A stretch of 64,000 bases of DNA. Source: Strix aluco. Lineage: Eukaryota; Chordata; Aves; Strigiformes; Strigidae. The position numbers were made by a program, and so were the translations under genes. This document shows, piece after piece, positions 36,637 to 48,900 of this stretch. The stretch is from the NCBI RefSeq assembly GCF_031877795.1, contig NC_133935.1, forward strand, positions 87,426,748 through 87,490,747, written 5' to 3'. Position 1 is the stretch's first letter; every line of letters begins with the position of its first letter. The notes beneath the pieces were generated by a model. The model saw only the letters and a list, made by a program, of their open reading frames with translations, did not search any database and was not told where the DNA came from.

Positions 36637-36652
36637 CAGTTTTCACTTTCTG
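36637..36652. promoter_or_regulatory. IRF/ISRE-like site in TASOR2 promoter
   Basis: The plus strand reads CAGTTTTCACTTTCTG; the minus strand reads AGAAAGTGAAAACTG. This matches the IRF pattern GAAANNGAAA. It lies about 300 bases upstream of the ATG. Confidence 0.6.
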
Positions 36653-36735
36653 TTTTTTTCCCCGCTACCGCCGCCCGCCCCCGGCCCCGGCCCTGCCTCC
36701 CCGCCCAGCCCGCGCCGTCCCTCCGCGGCGCCCTT

Positions 36736-36745
36736 CCACTTCCTG
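36736..36745. promoter_or_regulatory. ETS-type site in TASOR2 promoter
   Basis: CCACTTCCTG is the complement of CAGGAAGTGG, a good ETS-family (GABPA-like) match, common in CpG-island promoters. Confidence 0.5.
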
Positions 36746-36951
36746 GGGCCGGCGGATGGCGGCGGCCCGCAGCGCGCCCGCCCCGTATGCCGCCCCGCGT
36801 CGCCTGAGCCCGCCGGCCCGCCCGGCCCGGTAGCGCCGCGTCCTCCCGGGGCCCCGCCGGGAGCGAAGCCGCGCCGAGGGCCAGGCGGGGCGGCATGCGG
36901 GCGGCGTGAGGGCCGGCGCTGGCGGGGAACGGCGAGGAGCGAGCCCCGGCC

Positions 36952-36994
36952 ATGGGCGAGCGGCGGGATGAGGAGATCGGCGGGCCGGGCATGG
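36952..36994 (+). CDS. TASOR2: TASOR2 coding exon 1 (start)
   Basis: ATG in strong context inside the CpG island. Encodes [14 protein letters not shown] plus one base. Donor GTGAGC. The phase (one base) is exactly what exon 2 needs. No protein match supports it, so it is slightly less certain than the rest. Confidence 0.8.
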
Positions 36995-39900
36995 GTGAGC
37001 GGGGACCGGGGGGCGGGCGGGGAGCGAGCCACGGGGACGGCGGACGGCTCCATCCCAGCTTTGGTCCAGGGAGGAGAGGCCAAGCCGGCTTGGGCCCTCT
37101 GTTTCTCCAAAGCCGGGGCTGCCCGGCTCTGTGGGGACAGCTTGAAGGGGGGTGCCCGCTCCTCACGGCATGAGGGGGAGAAGCCCTCCGCTTCACGGCC
37201 CCGATCCCCTGGGTGCCTGGAGGCCTTCAACCCCTAGAAGGCAGCTGTTTTATTTAATTTTGTCTGGCTCACTGGGGACACGTGGGCTTTTCCAAGCTCC
37301 CACATGGCGTTGGTAGCAGACCCCAAGGCCCGTGCAGCTGGGAGAGCGACGGTTCTTTTTTTTGGTTTTAGGGCTGCACACACCTTCGGTCTGTCCTTGG
37401 GAAGCTGTGTTGGTCAATGCAGGTGCCCTTCAGGAGCGGGATATGGAAATACAAACAGATTGGCAGTGTGCTGTTCCCCTTCTGGGACTTGTATGGGGAG
37501 CTGAAGGCTAGAAGGCCTCTTTGCTTCCTCCTCAGAGCAATTGCACTGCCCTACAGGGCTGGAAATTGGCCCTAGAAGAGGGGGGGGGGAAAATAGGTTT
37601 CTGCTCTGGTCCTGTCCATTTCAGCTCCGAGGTTGTCCTCAAACAAATTGTCCCCCAGAGGCCAGGATAGGAGCAGGGCTTGCCGAGTTGTAGGTCTGCA
37701 CTCCTTAAGGGAGAAATATCTGGGATAGACAGAGCAAGCCGGAGGGTGGATGGCACAAAAATAGTTGTAAAATATGTTCCTTACTCCATGGGAACAAGGG
37801 GCTTTTTTTTTTAAAAAAAAATGTGCAAGAAAGCCTATCTGGCCCAGAATAATCAGTAGGCCGATGGTTTGGTGCTCATCGTGGATGCAGGGAGATGCTG
37901 GGTGAAGCTCAGCTCTGTGGGGAATTCAAGTCAGAACATTAACCTCGTGGTTTTACCCCAAGAGTTTGGTCTAAGTGGATGTGTCTTAGTGCTGCTCGAG
38001 AGATCTCATTACAGTGCTTATAAGAGACTGGTAACAAACAGGGAGACAAACATGGGGCTCTGCTGGTGCTAGCTGTCCTATGGCTGAGCCTGGAAATTAC
38101 CGATCTGCACTTGAATGAATTTGTTAGATATAGCGTGTTGTCAAGAAAATGTCTTGTTTCACAGAAACTGCTGTTTTCCAGTTAAAAAATCATTTTGTCA
38201 GAATTCCCTATCTGCTCTGATAAATGTAAGTACTCACCTAGGACCAGAGACTGTATTACCCGGCTCTGAAACTGGTTTTACATACTAGTTTGGTCTATTT
38301 TTAGTGTTCCTCTTAAACCTGGTGGTTTTGGTGGTAGCAGAGCTAACTTATGTGTTCCCCGTTCCCAGATACTCACCCCTGATACCCCCTAACATCCGTA
38401 TCCCACACGACTTCGAGCTGTGTTGCTACAACTCTTTGTGGAGCTGTGCAGCAATCCAGATTGCTGAACCTATCGGGATTAAAAATAGCCTCTTTAATTT
38501 CTGCTGCAGTTTGCTGATTTTCTTCATTACGCAGCTCCAGCTGTGCCAGGAGGGGAAGAGAAGGAGCATCAGAGCAAAGGCTTGTGTAGGTCATTGTAGC
38601 CACCCACCGAAATGCAGGTGGGATTACAGCTTTGGTGGAATGGGCTGGTTTTATTACATGAAATATATATGTTGGTCACCCTGTCACCTGCCAAAGTGAC
38701 CAGCTGATTATTCTTGGTTAGAATTGTTTTGAGACAAGAAAGTGAAATATCTATTATTTTTGGTAAACGCTATTTTCGCACAGTTTGTTTTTTTGTTTTT
38801 TGGTGGTGAGATAACTACCCGCTACCACTGATGGGGGTGTTTGGAATCAGTGAGCATGTGTGTGGGGATTATAGTGCTTGGCTTTGGTTCTGTTTTTATT
38901 TGAAACTATAAGTGTGTCTTGGTAATTTCCGCAGCCAAAGGGTCCGTAGAGATCGTGCGGTTAGAGCTCTGTTGCTGTATCAAGCAGAACAAGAGACTGG
39001 GGGAAGGAAAGTCAATGCTGAAAGGAGAGTGTTTGTAGTGAGAGCAAAAGTAATGTGACAAACCACGCCTAAGGGAGGATATATCCCAGTTTGGGAGGTT
39101 TTCAGGCTTGCTCAAAGGCAAAAGGAGTAAGTAACTGGCGGTCTGGAGGAATGCAGCTGCAGGATTTCAGGCAGGGGAACTGTATGCCTGCTTTCTCCAG
39201 CTGCAAACAAGTTGTGGTTTTTTTTTCCTTTTCCCAAATGGGACAGCTCTTCCTTGAGGAGGTTGTTTTTAACACATGAACTGTTGCTGTTGCTCTCACA
39301 AGGCTGCCTGTGTGTTAGGAGACCCCGGACATTGCTGCAGCGCATGCAGTCGCCTTGACAGTGCGTGGGCTTTAGATCCAGGCCATCCCCTGCGTCGATT
39401 TTTCGGGGTCCTGGGAGGCAGCAGAATAACTCCAGCTGGTGTGGCAGCAGGCTGATGTTTCTTGGGAAGGCTGGATGTTGCTCTGAGGGTGCTGTGTGGT
39501 TGGCTGGCTTTCAACATGCAGGTTTCAACGTAGCGTTTTGTGGGCTGAGCGCAGGGGATCCTCGAAATGTAACCTAGCGAAGGCAAGCCTGTCCTCAGCG
39601 GGTTTTTAGTTTGTAGTAGTCTGCAGCTCTCCCACAAGCTCAAAGCACATCAAGCCTGTCTGTCTTAGGCCATCGGGCTACTGCACTAGCATGGAGAATC
39701 ACTCAGCTGGCTGGTTTTGTGAAGAAAGAGTTGTCTTTAGTTGTTTAAGTGCTAAAATACTTGTGCTGGTGCTAGATTTCAGAAGAGTCAATGCAGACAC
39801 CTGCAGCTGAGTGAATCCACAACAGGTGGCAACCCTATATAAGATGATAGAAGAGGGGAGCTGTGGCAGGACGGGGCTTTGAGGAGCATCTGCTGAGATG

Positions 39901-42900
39901 AAAAGCAGCAACAACTGCCATTGCAATGAATTAACGAGGGAAAACCTGTAATAACCACATCCTCAATTACATGAGCAGCTGAAAGGAACAGGAGGGAGGT
40001 TATAAAATCAAAGAAATGTTACCTGGAAGGTTTCTCTAGTGTAGAACTCCTACTCTGAGTCGATTTTTCACCAACATCAGAGTGGGGCAGCTGTGACTTT
40101 GCCCAGCCAAGGGTGGGGACCCCCACCTCTGTGACCTGTCCTAAGGCTGCATCACCCTGCAGAGGAAAAATTTCTTCCTCGCATCCATTCTGAACCTCCC
40201 AAGGTGCAACTTGAGGTGTTTCCCCTTATTTTTTCCATCTGCCAGTGCCAGAAGAGAGGCTCCATTGTCTCTCTGACTCCCCATCAGGGCTGCAGTTGGA
40301 TCTCCCCAGCTTTTCTCCCCCAGACTAAACAAGCCCGTCTCCCTTGTTCTCAGTGTAATTATGTATGGTCTTGTTGGGGCTGCCTTCTTCAGGTGGCAAT
40401 TCGGGGCACAGTTTGAAACAAGCAGGTTTGTTGAAATTTCTTATGACACAGGGGTTTTTTTACATAGTGTAGGAACATAACCTTCCTTACCCATGAGGAA
40501 ACTAGTAATGTTTTGTCCCCAACCAACTAGAGGCATTCAGATACCACTGTGAGATTAAATCTGTGTTGGCAGAGCTCAAGTAGAGCTGTCCGTGTAAAGG
40601 TTGCCTGTCCTCTGGGCAGAGTGGTAGCTCTCCTGAGCGGATGCCAGGGGTTCCCTGCATTGCTTGATTCCTAAAAGTGATCTAAATAAATACTGCCAGG
40701 CTCTGATATTGAGATGAAAAGCGTTATAAAAGCTCCTGCAGCCTAGATATCTGCATTCCTGGGCTACCTGATCCCAGAGGTAATTTAAAATACAATCCAG
40801 CACCTGAGTTTTCCAGCTTAGCAGCAATCACCTTGTCTCACTGTGGAAGAGTGTTTTAAATACATCAAACCAGGAGATTACAAAGGATGCCATCTCACCC
40901 CAAACAGGGACATAACTCCCGGGTTTAAAACCAAGGACGTTAATTTAGGAGCGTGGAGCTGCATCAGCCCACTTACGTTTTTCAGTTCATTGCAAAGCTT
41001 AGAGAGCTGTGCCATCCAAAAATTCCCCCCCTGCCCGGCGATTTGAATGCTCAGTTCTTCTGGGGGAAAAGAGCTCCACGGTTACAAGAGCTCTTGAACC
41101 TCCATGTGAGGCAACCAGTCTCTTTCTGAGAGTACGAGGAAACATCCATTGCAGAGAGGTGGTTTGTAATGATCTGTTACGATGATTTACTTGCAGGAGG
41201 CCTGTAGCAGTTGCGAAATAATTGACTCAATAAGTTGCTGGTCTTGCCCATGAAAGCACCGCATAGAGATGCTTCCTACCGTGGTCAGGCTGATGTGACA
41301 CGGCACATCCATCATCTGGTGTCAGCCTGGCTCCACGCACGTCGGAGCAGGGGTAAAACCTTGTGCTGGTTTAATGCGCTGTCCCAGCTGAGACCGCAGA
41401 TCCGTCTTGGCTGGTATCCTGACCCCAGGAGTGACTGCTTAGGGAAAAGTATGTGAACAACAGTGCTCTTTCTCCTGAAAACGCATGCCACTTGCACAGG
41501 TTTGTGGCTCAGGGACTGCCTGAGGAAGAGGTGGAATCTTTCCATTTAATAGATTACTTTTTTCCCCACAAAGCTGAGTTTTGAACTCATCTGCAGCATC
41601 CTGTAGCAAGACCTTCAGAAAACGCTGTTTGTTATTAGAACCCTTCCTGGCTCTGCCAGACAGCCCGTGATACAACCTGTGCTGCCTTTTCCATCCCCAG
41701 TGGGAGGCCTTTTCCCCTTTCATTTGCCAACAGACTCGCTCCTCATGTCTGCAAATGGGTGCCTCCATCACCCCATTTAAGCCAGAGGTCTTGTTTCGGC
41801 TGGGCCATGAGCACAAGCTTGCCCTGGTAGCCCATCCCCTGCCCAACATCTGCCTCTGGTACATGTAATATCCTGGCTGTGTTGGCTCTGTTGTACGTGG
41901 CAGGTTCAGCCAGCTCAGCCTCACAAATACAAGGTTGTCTGTTTCTAAGTGGAAAAAACAGGAAGGAAAAAGGCAAGGAAGTGAAAGGAAAAGATGCTGG
42001 GAAGCAGCAAAGCTGTAAAAGTTGCTGGTAACAGCAGGAGCAGCAGGAACAAGGCACTTGTCTGGTGTAAGAGAGTGTATTTTGAGACTGAAAGGCTTTG
42101 AAGAACCCACTCTAAAACAAGAAAATCCCGAGAGGCTTGAATGTGCCAACACAAATAATTTTCTGCTTTGGTGCCAAGCTAACTGCACCCTGGACCGGTC
42201 CCTGTGGACATAGGACAGCTGCTCCATGGTGGGGACAGCTCTGCCACGCTGCGTGGAGCAGTCTTTGCGGTCTGCCTCGGGTGACCAGCTTGCAAATACA
42301 CCTAGTATCAGCTAGCTGTGTGATGGTCTGTGCTACAGCTCCTTGCCCGATTACTCCTGGAGAGTAAATGTAAGCTTAGTTTACATCATGTCATTAACTG
42401 AAAATACTTCTATAACAGTCAGAAGCATTTACTGTAGTCAACATCTCGTTACTTTGCAGGCATGACATGTTCCTCCTCCTAGCCATTTGTGGGGACATGG
42501 TGATTTTGGGCTTAGTTTGGCTTAATTTCACTAAGTGTTTGGCTTAAACTGAAAGAGGAAGGTGACTTCTGTGCTTCAGCATTAATGAGCCGAGACTCAT
42601 CACAAAAGTTGGGGTGCGCAGGTGTAGCAGTCAGGGTCACGACCTGTGAGGTGACCTGACCTGCAGGTGGGTGAAGATTGTGACCATGGGGTTCTCGGGA
42701 CTCTACAATACACAAGGACATGGTAGTCTGTGTTTCTGAGAATTTTTTTATTACAAATTATTAGAAAACTGTTTGTAAAAACAAATATATGCATATATAA
42801 ATATATGCTACAAGTCACTACAAAATTACCACTAGGAAAGCAAGTATATATAAGAGTAAAGCAAATATATGTATATTACAAGTTTTTACAGAATTCCAGC

Positions 42901-45900
42901 TCGCAAAGCAAATATATACTTAATGAACCTTTCCCTATGTGTGCAGCTATAAATATATTATGTGAGATGTTACCAGTATGACACTCACCGAACCGCTCCC
43001 AGGAGTGGGGCAAATTGGTGATGGAAAAGTCTTCCTTCAAAGATGATCCGTGTCACCGAGTCTGCAGTCAGCCAGGGGTCTGCAGCAAGGCTCTGGTCTA
43101 TCCGTGAGATCTCATACAGGGAAGCTCTTGCAGAGAAGCTCATTTTGGGTAGGTAGCGAGTTACTTTTTATACCTTTTTGGTGTAAGGACGTAAGCGGGC
43201 GTAGGACATCAGTTCCCAGAATAGTTGTTGCTGACTTCTGTTTTCCTGGAAGGTCAGTTCATTATCTCAATTTCTTTGTCCTGCCAAGTGCTCTCCATCA
43301 GAGAGGTTTTGGCTGAGCTTATCAAGGGTGTCTCAAGACTCCTGGAAAAAAAGACATCCTTCTTTGTCAGTGTGTTTACCGGGTCACCTTTGTGGCTGCT
43401 CCATCAGCAGGCTGTGGCTAAAAGAAGTTTGCTGATAAATAGTTGGTCAAACATGTAGTACTGTGGGTTTTATAACGCAGAGTTAAAAAGGACTGTTCAT
43501 GTAATTTGTCATAATAATTACTGCGTGCTAGAAATGATTGGAAAGTAAAACTAAAGAGTGAGAGCAGCGAAATCAGGATGGGAGATTATAAAAAGAAGAG
43601 AGAAAGTGGATTTCAGCAGAGCTGAAGTTGGGAGGGTGATTTTAAGGCGTCTGAGCTGGCAGTACATGAACTGTTGACAGTCCAGAGTGGCTTGTGGTGG
43701 TGCCAGAACTGACTCTGCTGGTGGTGCCTGCTGTTATAGCTCATAATAACGATGGGACCAAGCCAGGAAAATGGAGGAAATCCTGGTGGAAGAGAGGCAT
43801 GATGGAGAAGGGCTGTGGGAAGGGATGGTGCAGGAGCAGCTGTGCTGAGGACAGGTTGAAAGCCCCGTAGGTGAGCAGTGTGGCTGTGTTCAGCGTGCGT
43901 TGGCCATGCTGGGTTGCAGACTTCTGGAGATTTGACAGCATTCAAACGTCTGCAGCAACTGCTACTGAAATTTTAAGATAAAAAAAAAAAAGTCCAGGAA
44001 GGAAAGCAAACCTTTTTCTCTGTACAAGTCTGTACAAGTAAGTGGTTCACAAGCCATGGGTTTTCTTCCTGCACTGGCTTTGGAAGTCTCTGCGTGGTGA
44101 GGCCATCCAGAGGTCACATGAGAATGAATGAGCCAAAAGAGGATCCTGTTTTTGGGAAATTCGTGTCTCTTGGCCTCTCCTGGGCCTCCTGACAGGCATC
44201 CAGCACCTGAACTGGAAAGGGGAGCAGAGGCATGCAGCTCCTGGAAGCGTATGGAGGGACAGGAAGGGGATCTTACCCCTGTGCTTGGCACTGGTGAGGC
44301 CACACCTCGATGAGTGGGTTCAGTTTTGGGCCCCTGACTCCAAAAAGGCCATTGAATGACTCGAGCGTGTCCAGAGAAGGGCAACGGAGCTGGTGCAGGG
44401 TCTGGAGCACAGGTGTGATGGGGAGCAGCTGAGGGAACTGGGGGGGTTTAGTGTGGAGAAGAGGAGGCTGAGGGGAGACCTCCTGGCCCTCTGCAACTGC
44501 CTGAAAGGAGGGTGCAGAGAGGGGGGATGAGTCTCTTGAGCCAAGGAACCAGCGGCAGGCCAAGAGGGAATGGCCTCAAGCTGCGCCAGGGCAGGGTCAG
44601 ACTGGCTCTTAGGAAGGATTTCTTTGCAGAAGGGGTTGTTGGGCGTTGGAATGGGCTGCCCAGGGCAGGGGGGGAGTCCCCATCCCTGGAGGGGTTGAAG
44701 AGTCGGGTTGACCCAGTGCTGAGGGATCTGGTGGAGTTGAGAACGGTCAGGGTGAGGTTAATGCTTGGACTGGAGGATCTTCAAGGTCTTTTCCAACCGA
44801 CATGATTCTGGGATTCTGTATGGGCCCTGTGCGTCTGCTGGTCAGGCACGTCCGCATTGGCCAGTGCTTTTCAGACGACAGAGCGGGGCATGTTGAGACA
44901 TTTGCAGACACGATCAGGGAGGAAAGATCCAAGGAGCTGGCTTTAAGTCTAGAAAAGGAGGAGGAAGGAGGAGGTTAGCAGCCTTCCAAGGAATGCAAGG
45001 CTCTTGGAGGATGACTTCTGCACAGCCACCGCACAAGGGAAAGATCGGCCTTACTTGCAGCGTTGGCAACTGTTAATAGCTTCAAAAGTGACTGGTTTTT
45101 CTCCCTTGCTATCCGGCTAGGAAATCACCAGGACAGTCTGTGAATCCCTTCCCCAAGGATTTCAGGGCACAGATAACACCCACTGTGGGTTCAGCTGGGC
45201 CATGCTGGTGCAGAGCTGTGCTGGGTTTCTCCAGCTCCCCGCTAGCTGCCGGTCCTGCGATGCATCTCTGCTCTCCAACCCACCCCGTGCGAGAAGTCGA
45301 TCTCGGTTCTTGAAGATGCCGTGTGGTGGTAGTGGCACATCCAAGCTGCTCAGAGGGGAATGGACACTTTCACTTTTACTTCTGGTTTAGGCACTTTCAC
45401 TTTCGCCTCCTCACAGTCTGCACAGAGACTGTCAAGGGCCTTCTGCTCCCTCAAATGGAACCTGGATGTGTCAGGGTTTTGCGTGGATTTGTGTGACTGC
45501 AGACTCTTCTGTAGGGTCGGAACAGATCTGAAGGAGCCTCTTAAAGCTGAAAAGGGAGATGAGGGTCACGGCAAGCTGCTGGGCTCAGTGCCATGCTCTC
45601 TGATTGTTTCATCTCATGTATTTATGTATTACAACAGCAACTTTTTTTTTTTTTCCTTTTGGACTTTCATTTTTACACTGCAGCTGAACTTGCAGGGAGG
45701 AACAAATGTTTGAGTTATCACCTGTAAAATCACTGTTCATGTTGCATTTCCAAGAGCTTCCCAGGCGCTTTTTTTTTTTTTTTAAAGCCTTTAGTTTTTA
45801 CCCCTGAAAGATACTGAATACCCAGTGCTTTTGCTGATTTAACACCCCACACCCTCAATATGTCTTCTGCACCTGGTGGGGTTTTTAACCCCGTGATTTC

Positions 45901-48900
45901 TCTTCATCAACTCCATGTCTCACATACTCAGTGTGGAAACACAGGACTGGCTTCCAGCTCGCACGTTTAGGCATGGTCTTTCTCATGCTCCAAGACCCTG
46001 AACTTTTTGATGATGTGTTGTGAGGCGCTATCACTAGGAAGAGCAGAATATTACACCCTGAAAAGTGAGATAGTTTGGAGCAGTAGCTGTGAAATTAAAT
46101 CGCACCCGCTGCAGTCCTGTGCTTTAGGGACATAAGGAGCTGGGCTTGTTTAGGCTGGTGGAGAAGACGCTGAGGACAGGGCTGTCTCTCCTCGGACGAT
46201 GACTCCGGACACAAGCGTTGTGGTGCTCCAGCAAGAAGCAAAAAGAGCTGTTATGTTCCATCAAAGCCTTTGAGCAGAGCTGTGAGCTGGGATGTAATTC
46301 CCTGTTCTGATTTCCCTGGAGGAGTCTGAACTCCCTAACTGCTTCGCTGAGATCCACAAGATGCAAGAGACACGGACAAAGCAAAATGAAAGACAAGTGA
46401 GGAAAAATCTGAGCAAATTTAGCAACCCTTATCCTCATTGGGCTCAAAGAGAAAAAACAGTAATACTGACAGAGAGCTGGAAGACCCCTTTATTTCTCAT
46501 TTTTCTGTGCTTGAGAGCCAAGTTGTGTTCACCTGCTTTTTTACTACTTCTAATGATAACAGAGGTATCACCAGAAAGTGGGAGGTTTAGAAGCGAATAC
46601 AAGAGGCCACAAAAGACATTCATTCCCCAGAGCGAGGTTAAGAGAGGCAAAAGTTCTTTTAAAGCCTTTCTTTTCTCTGCTCCCAATTTCCATTCACACC
46701 TGTCCTCTACATGCTTTTCTTAGAAGCATTTTTTAGACTTGTCTTTATACTGTTTCCCCCCACTTTTTGCCTTGTGTGGATTTGTCTTTTGCTTAGTGCA
46801 AACTGGCAGATCTGGCTTAGAGCAATGTAGCTCAATGAGTTTAATACACTCAATTTGAACTGTTATTTTTCCTGTTCCTTATATTAGTTCCTTCTTTGGC
46901 CTTAAGTAATTTGAGAGGAATAACAAGATTTGTGACATAGGGAATGTTTCTGACTTTTCTTCTTCTTTTTAATTGAGGAGAGGAAAAGAAACAAATGATG
47001 AAAACTAACCCTTTAAAAACAGGAATCAAAACTCCACAGAGGCTGCAGACTGATAACAGATGCTATCTTGCTCATCACGAAAGGAATGTGGACCTATTGG
47101 ACATTAAAATGGCAATTTATGTATTTGTCCTCAAAAATTTCTCTGAGGTTTTTCTTAAGAGAGCGACCAGCGTGCAAAACCTGTTCTTCGGGTGGGGCTC
47201 AGCAATTCTACATTTCTTTCCTTATAGATGACTGTTTTATTTTCTAAAGTTTATGGGTCAGAAGAAATAAAACTTTTCAATGTGTCTGTGTTGAAAACTC
47301 AACTCGGGATTTGAAATCTCATAGCTCATGAATCACCGTCAGTAATAAAGGTTTTTAAATGTGCAACAGAGACTGAGCCCAGGATTTCCTGTGTTTCTAA
47401 GTGGCTGCTTTATTTAATACTTGGATTTTAACAGCTGCAAGAGCACAAATACTGCAGGGCTTTTCTTTGTTTCTGCATCCATATTTAATTTGTCAACTGC
47501 TTTGAGACCTCTTTTTGGTGGGATGCTGTTGGGAAGTGGTTTACTGGGATGTTTTCCTTTGGAGTTGTCAAGAGAATTTGGGCTTCAAGAAGGCTCAGCC
47601 CTTTGAGGCTTTGAAGGAAGGCTTGCTCTCGTGGTATTGAAAACCACATTCACTCAAGACGTGAAGCTCTTCATAGAAAAACAGATAACCCTGAGAAACT
47701 GAGCATGCACCAAGATTTTCCCTGTGTGCAGGCATCAGCTCTCACACCCTTAAAAGAGCGTGCAAGGAATCTAAGTAACTTTTTAGCACAAGAGAAAACT
47801 CAGCGTAAAGTTAATTTACCAACAGGCTTTGCTTCTAGTAGTTGCTAATAATTTCTTTTTTTTTTTTTCCTGTTGCAAAGGAAAAACTTTAAGGGCTTAC
47901 TGGCAAGGTCAGTATTCCTCCTGCTAAAGGACAATTTAACTTGCAGACAAAGACTTGAGAGCTGCAGTGGCTGGAGGGGATCTGCTGCTCCGAGTGGGAG
48001 CCATCAGCTCCAAGCAGATCTGGGCTTGTTAAACGAGGCATGAGTGGGGGAGTCACACTCAGCTAGACTCAGCTACCACCCGCCTCTGCTGAAGCCCCCC
48101 TACTCATCTGGGGATGCCCAGAGTTAATATTTACACCTGGTTTTTGCTTTCTCCCTCCAGGTTTTAATCCAGAGTCAGAAGAGTCGAGTTCCCTTTTGCA
48201 GACAGCGGTTTCAGTGCTGCAGAGCTCCTACTTGGACTCTACATCTCAGGACGGTTTTCAGTACAGCCAAGCAATTCTAGTGGAAAACGATGTTTTTCTA
48301 AGTGAGGTAAGGCCAGTGGGGAAGCAGGGTGTTGCTGGCAGTTTGGGAAGGGGTGGCATTTCTTTGGGAGCTGCAGAGGTCTGTAAGTGCTGGTTTATTG
48401 GCAGGTCTGTCCTTCCTTTGCAACACGTGGCTGATCTGCCTGCCTCCTAGAGCCCTGTTTGCGGCTCCTGACTGAAGGGAGCCTTTTCTTTGCTTTCTTG
48501 CACTTCCTCCTTCCCAATCTGATCAGGAACAAAAGGTCCATTCAGCCAATGTTGCCAGACATTCAACAGCAGTTCCTGGAGTGGGCCTTTGGGGCAGCTT
48601 GAAATCCTGATTTGATACCTAGCAGGAGAATTTTAACATTACTGCACTTCTGCTGATTCACAGCAAGGCAGATTTCCCTGTGGTATTTCTTCTGTTTGCC
48701 CTCACACCTGTACAGGCACCAGTTTTAATCCCATTTCCCTTTCTGCAGCTGACTGGGGCATGTCTGGAACCACTTTTAAAATGCCTCTGTCCCTACACTC
48801 CCACTGTCATTGGCAGGGAAGAGAGGCAGTCTTCTCTGGGCACTGGAGCTGACCAGTCTGCTTCTTGTCATGAGTGAAATAGAGTTTAGATATTTTGGCT

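Larger units (their letters stand above)
36500..36951 (+). promoter_or_regulatory. TASOR2: TASOR2 CpG-island promoter and 5' UTR
   Basis: CpG-dense sequence continuing to about 37030, ending at the TASOR2 ATG. No TATA box. It includes an IRF-type motif at 36638 and an ETS-type CCACTTCCTG at 36736-36745. The transcription start site is not determinable from sequence alone. Confidence 0.8.
36995..48160 (+). other. TASOR2: TASOR2 intron 1 (11.2 kb)
   Basis: No further coding exon was recognised. It holds CR1 fragments near 40.1, 44.3 and possibly 46.1 kb, an AT-rich repeat near 42.8 kb and IRF-like motifs at 38.7 and 45.4 kb. Frames of 100 to 260 codons on either strand (for example minus 42227-41439) show no known domain. 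Confidence 0.6.

Noticed and set aside
36643-37230. Arg/Pro/Gly-rich minus-strand frames of about 190 codons over the TASOR2 CpG island
   Set aside because: High GC removes stop codons from all frames in such islands. They overlap the TASOR2 start antisense and show no domain.
41439-42227. Minus-strand open frame of 262 codons in TASOR2 intron 1
   Set aside because: No recognisable domain, no splice context, and no codon pattern suggesting selection. A chance frame.
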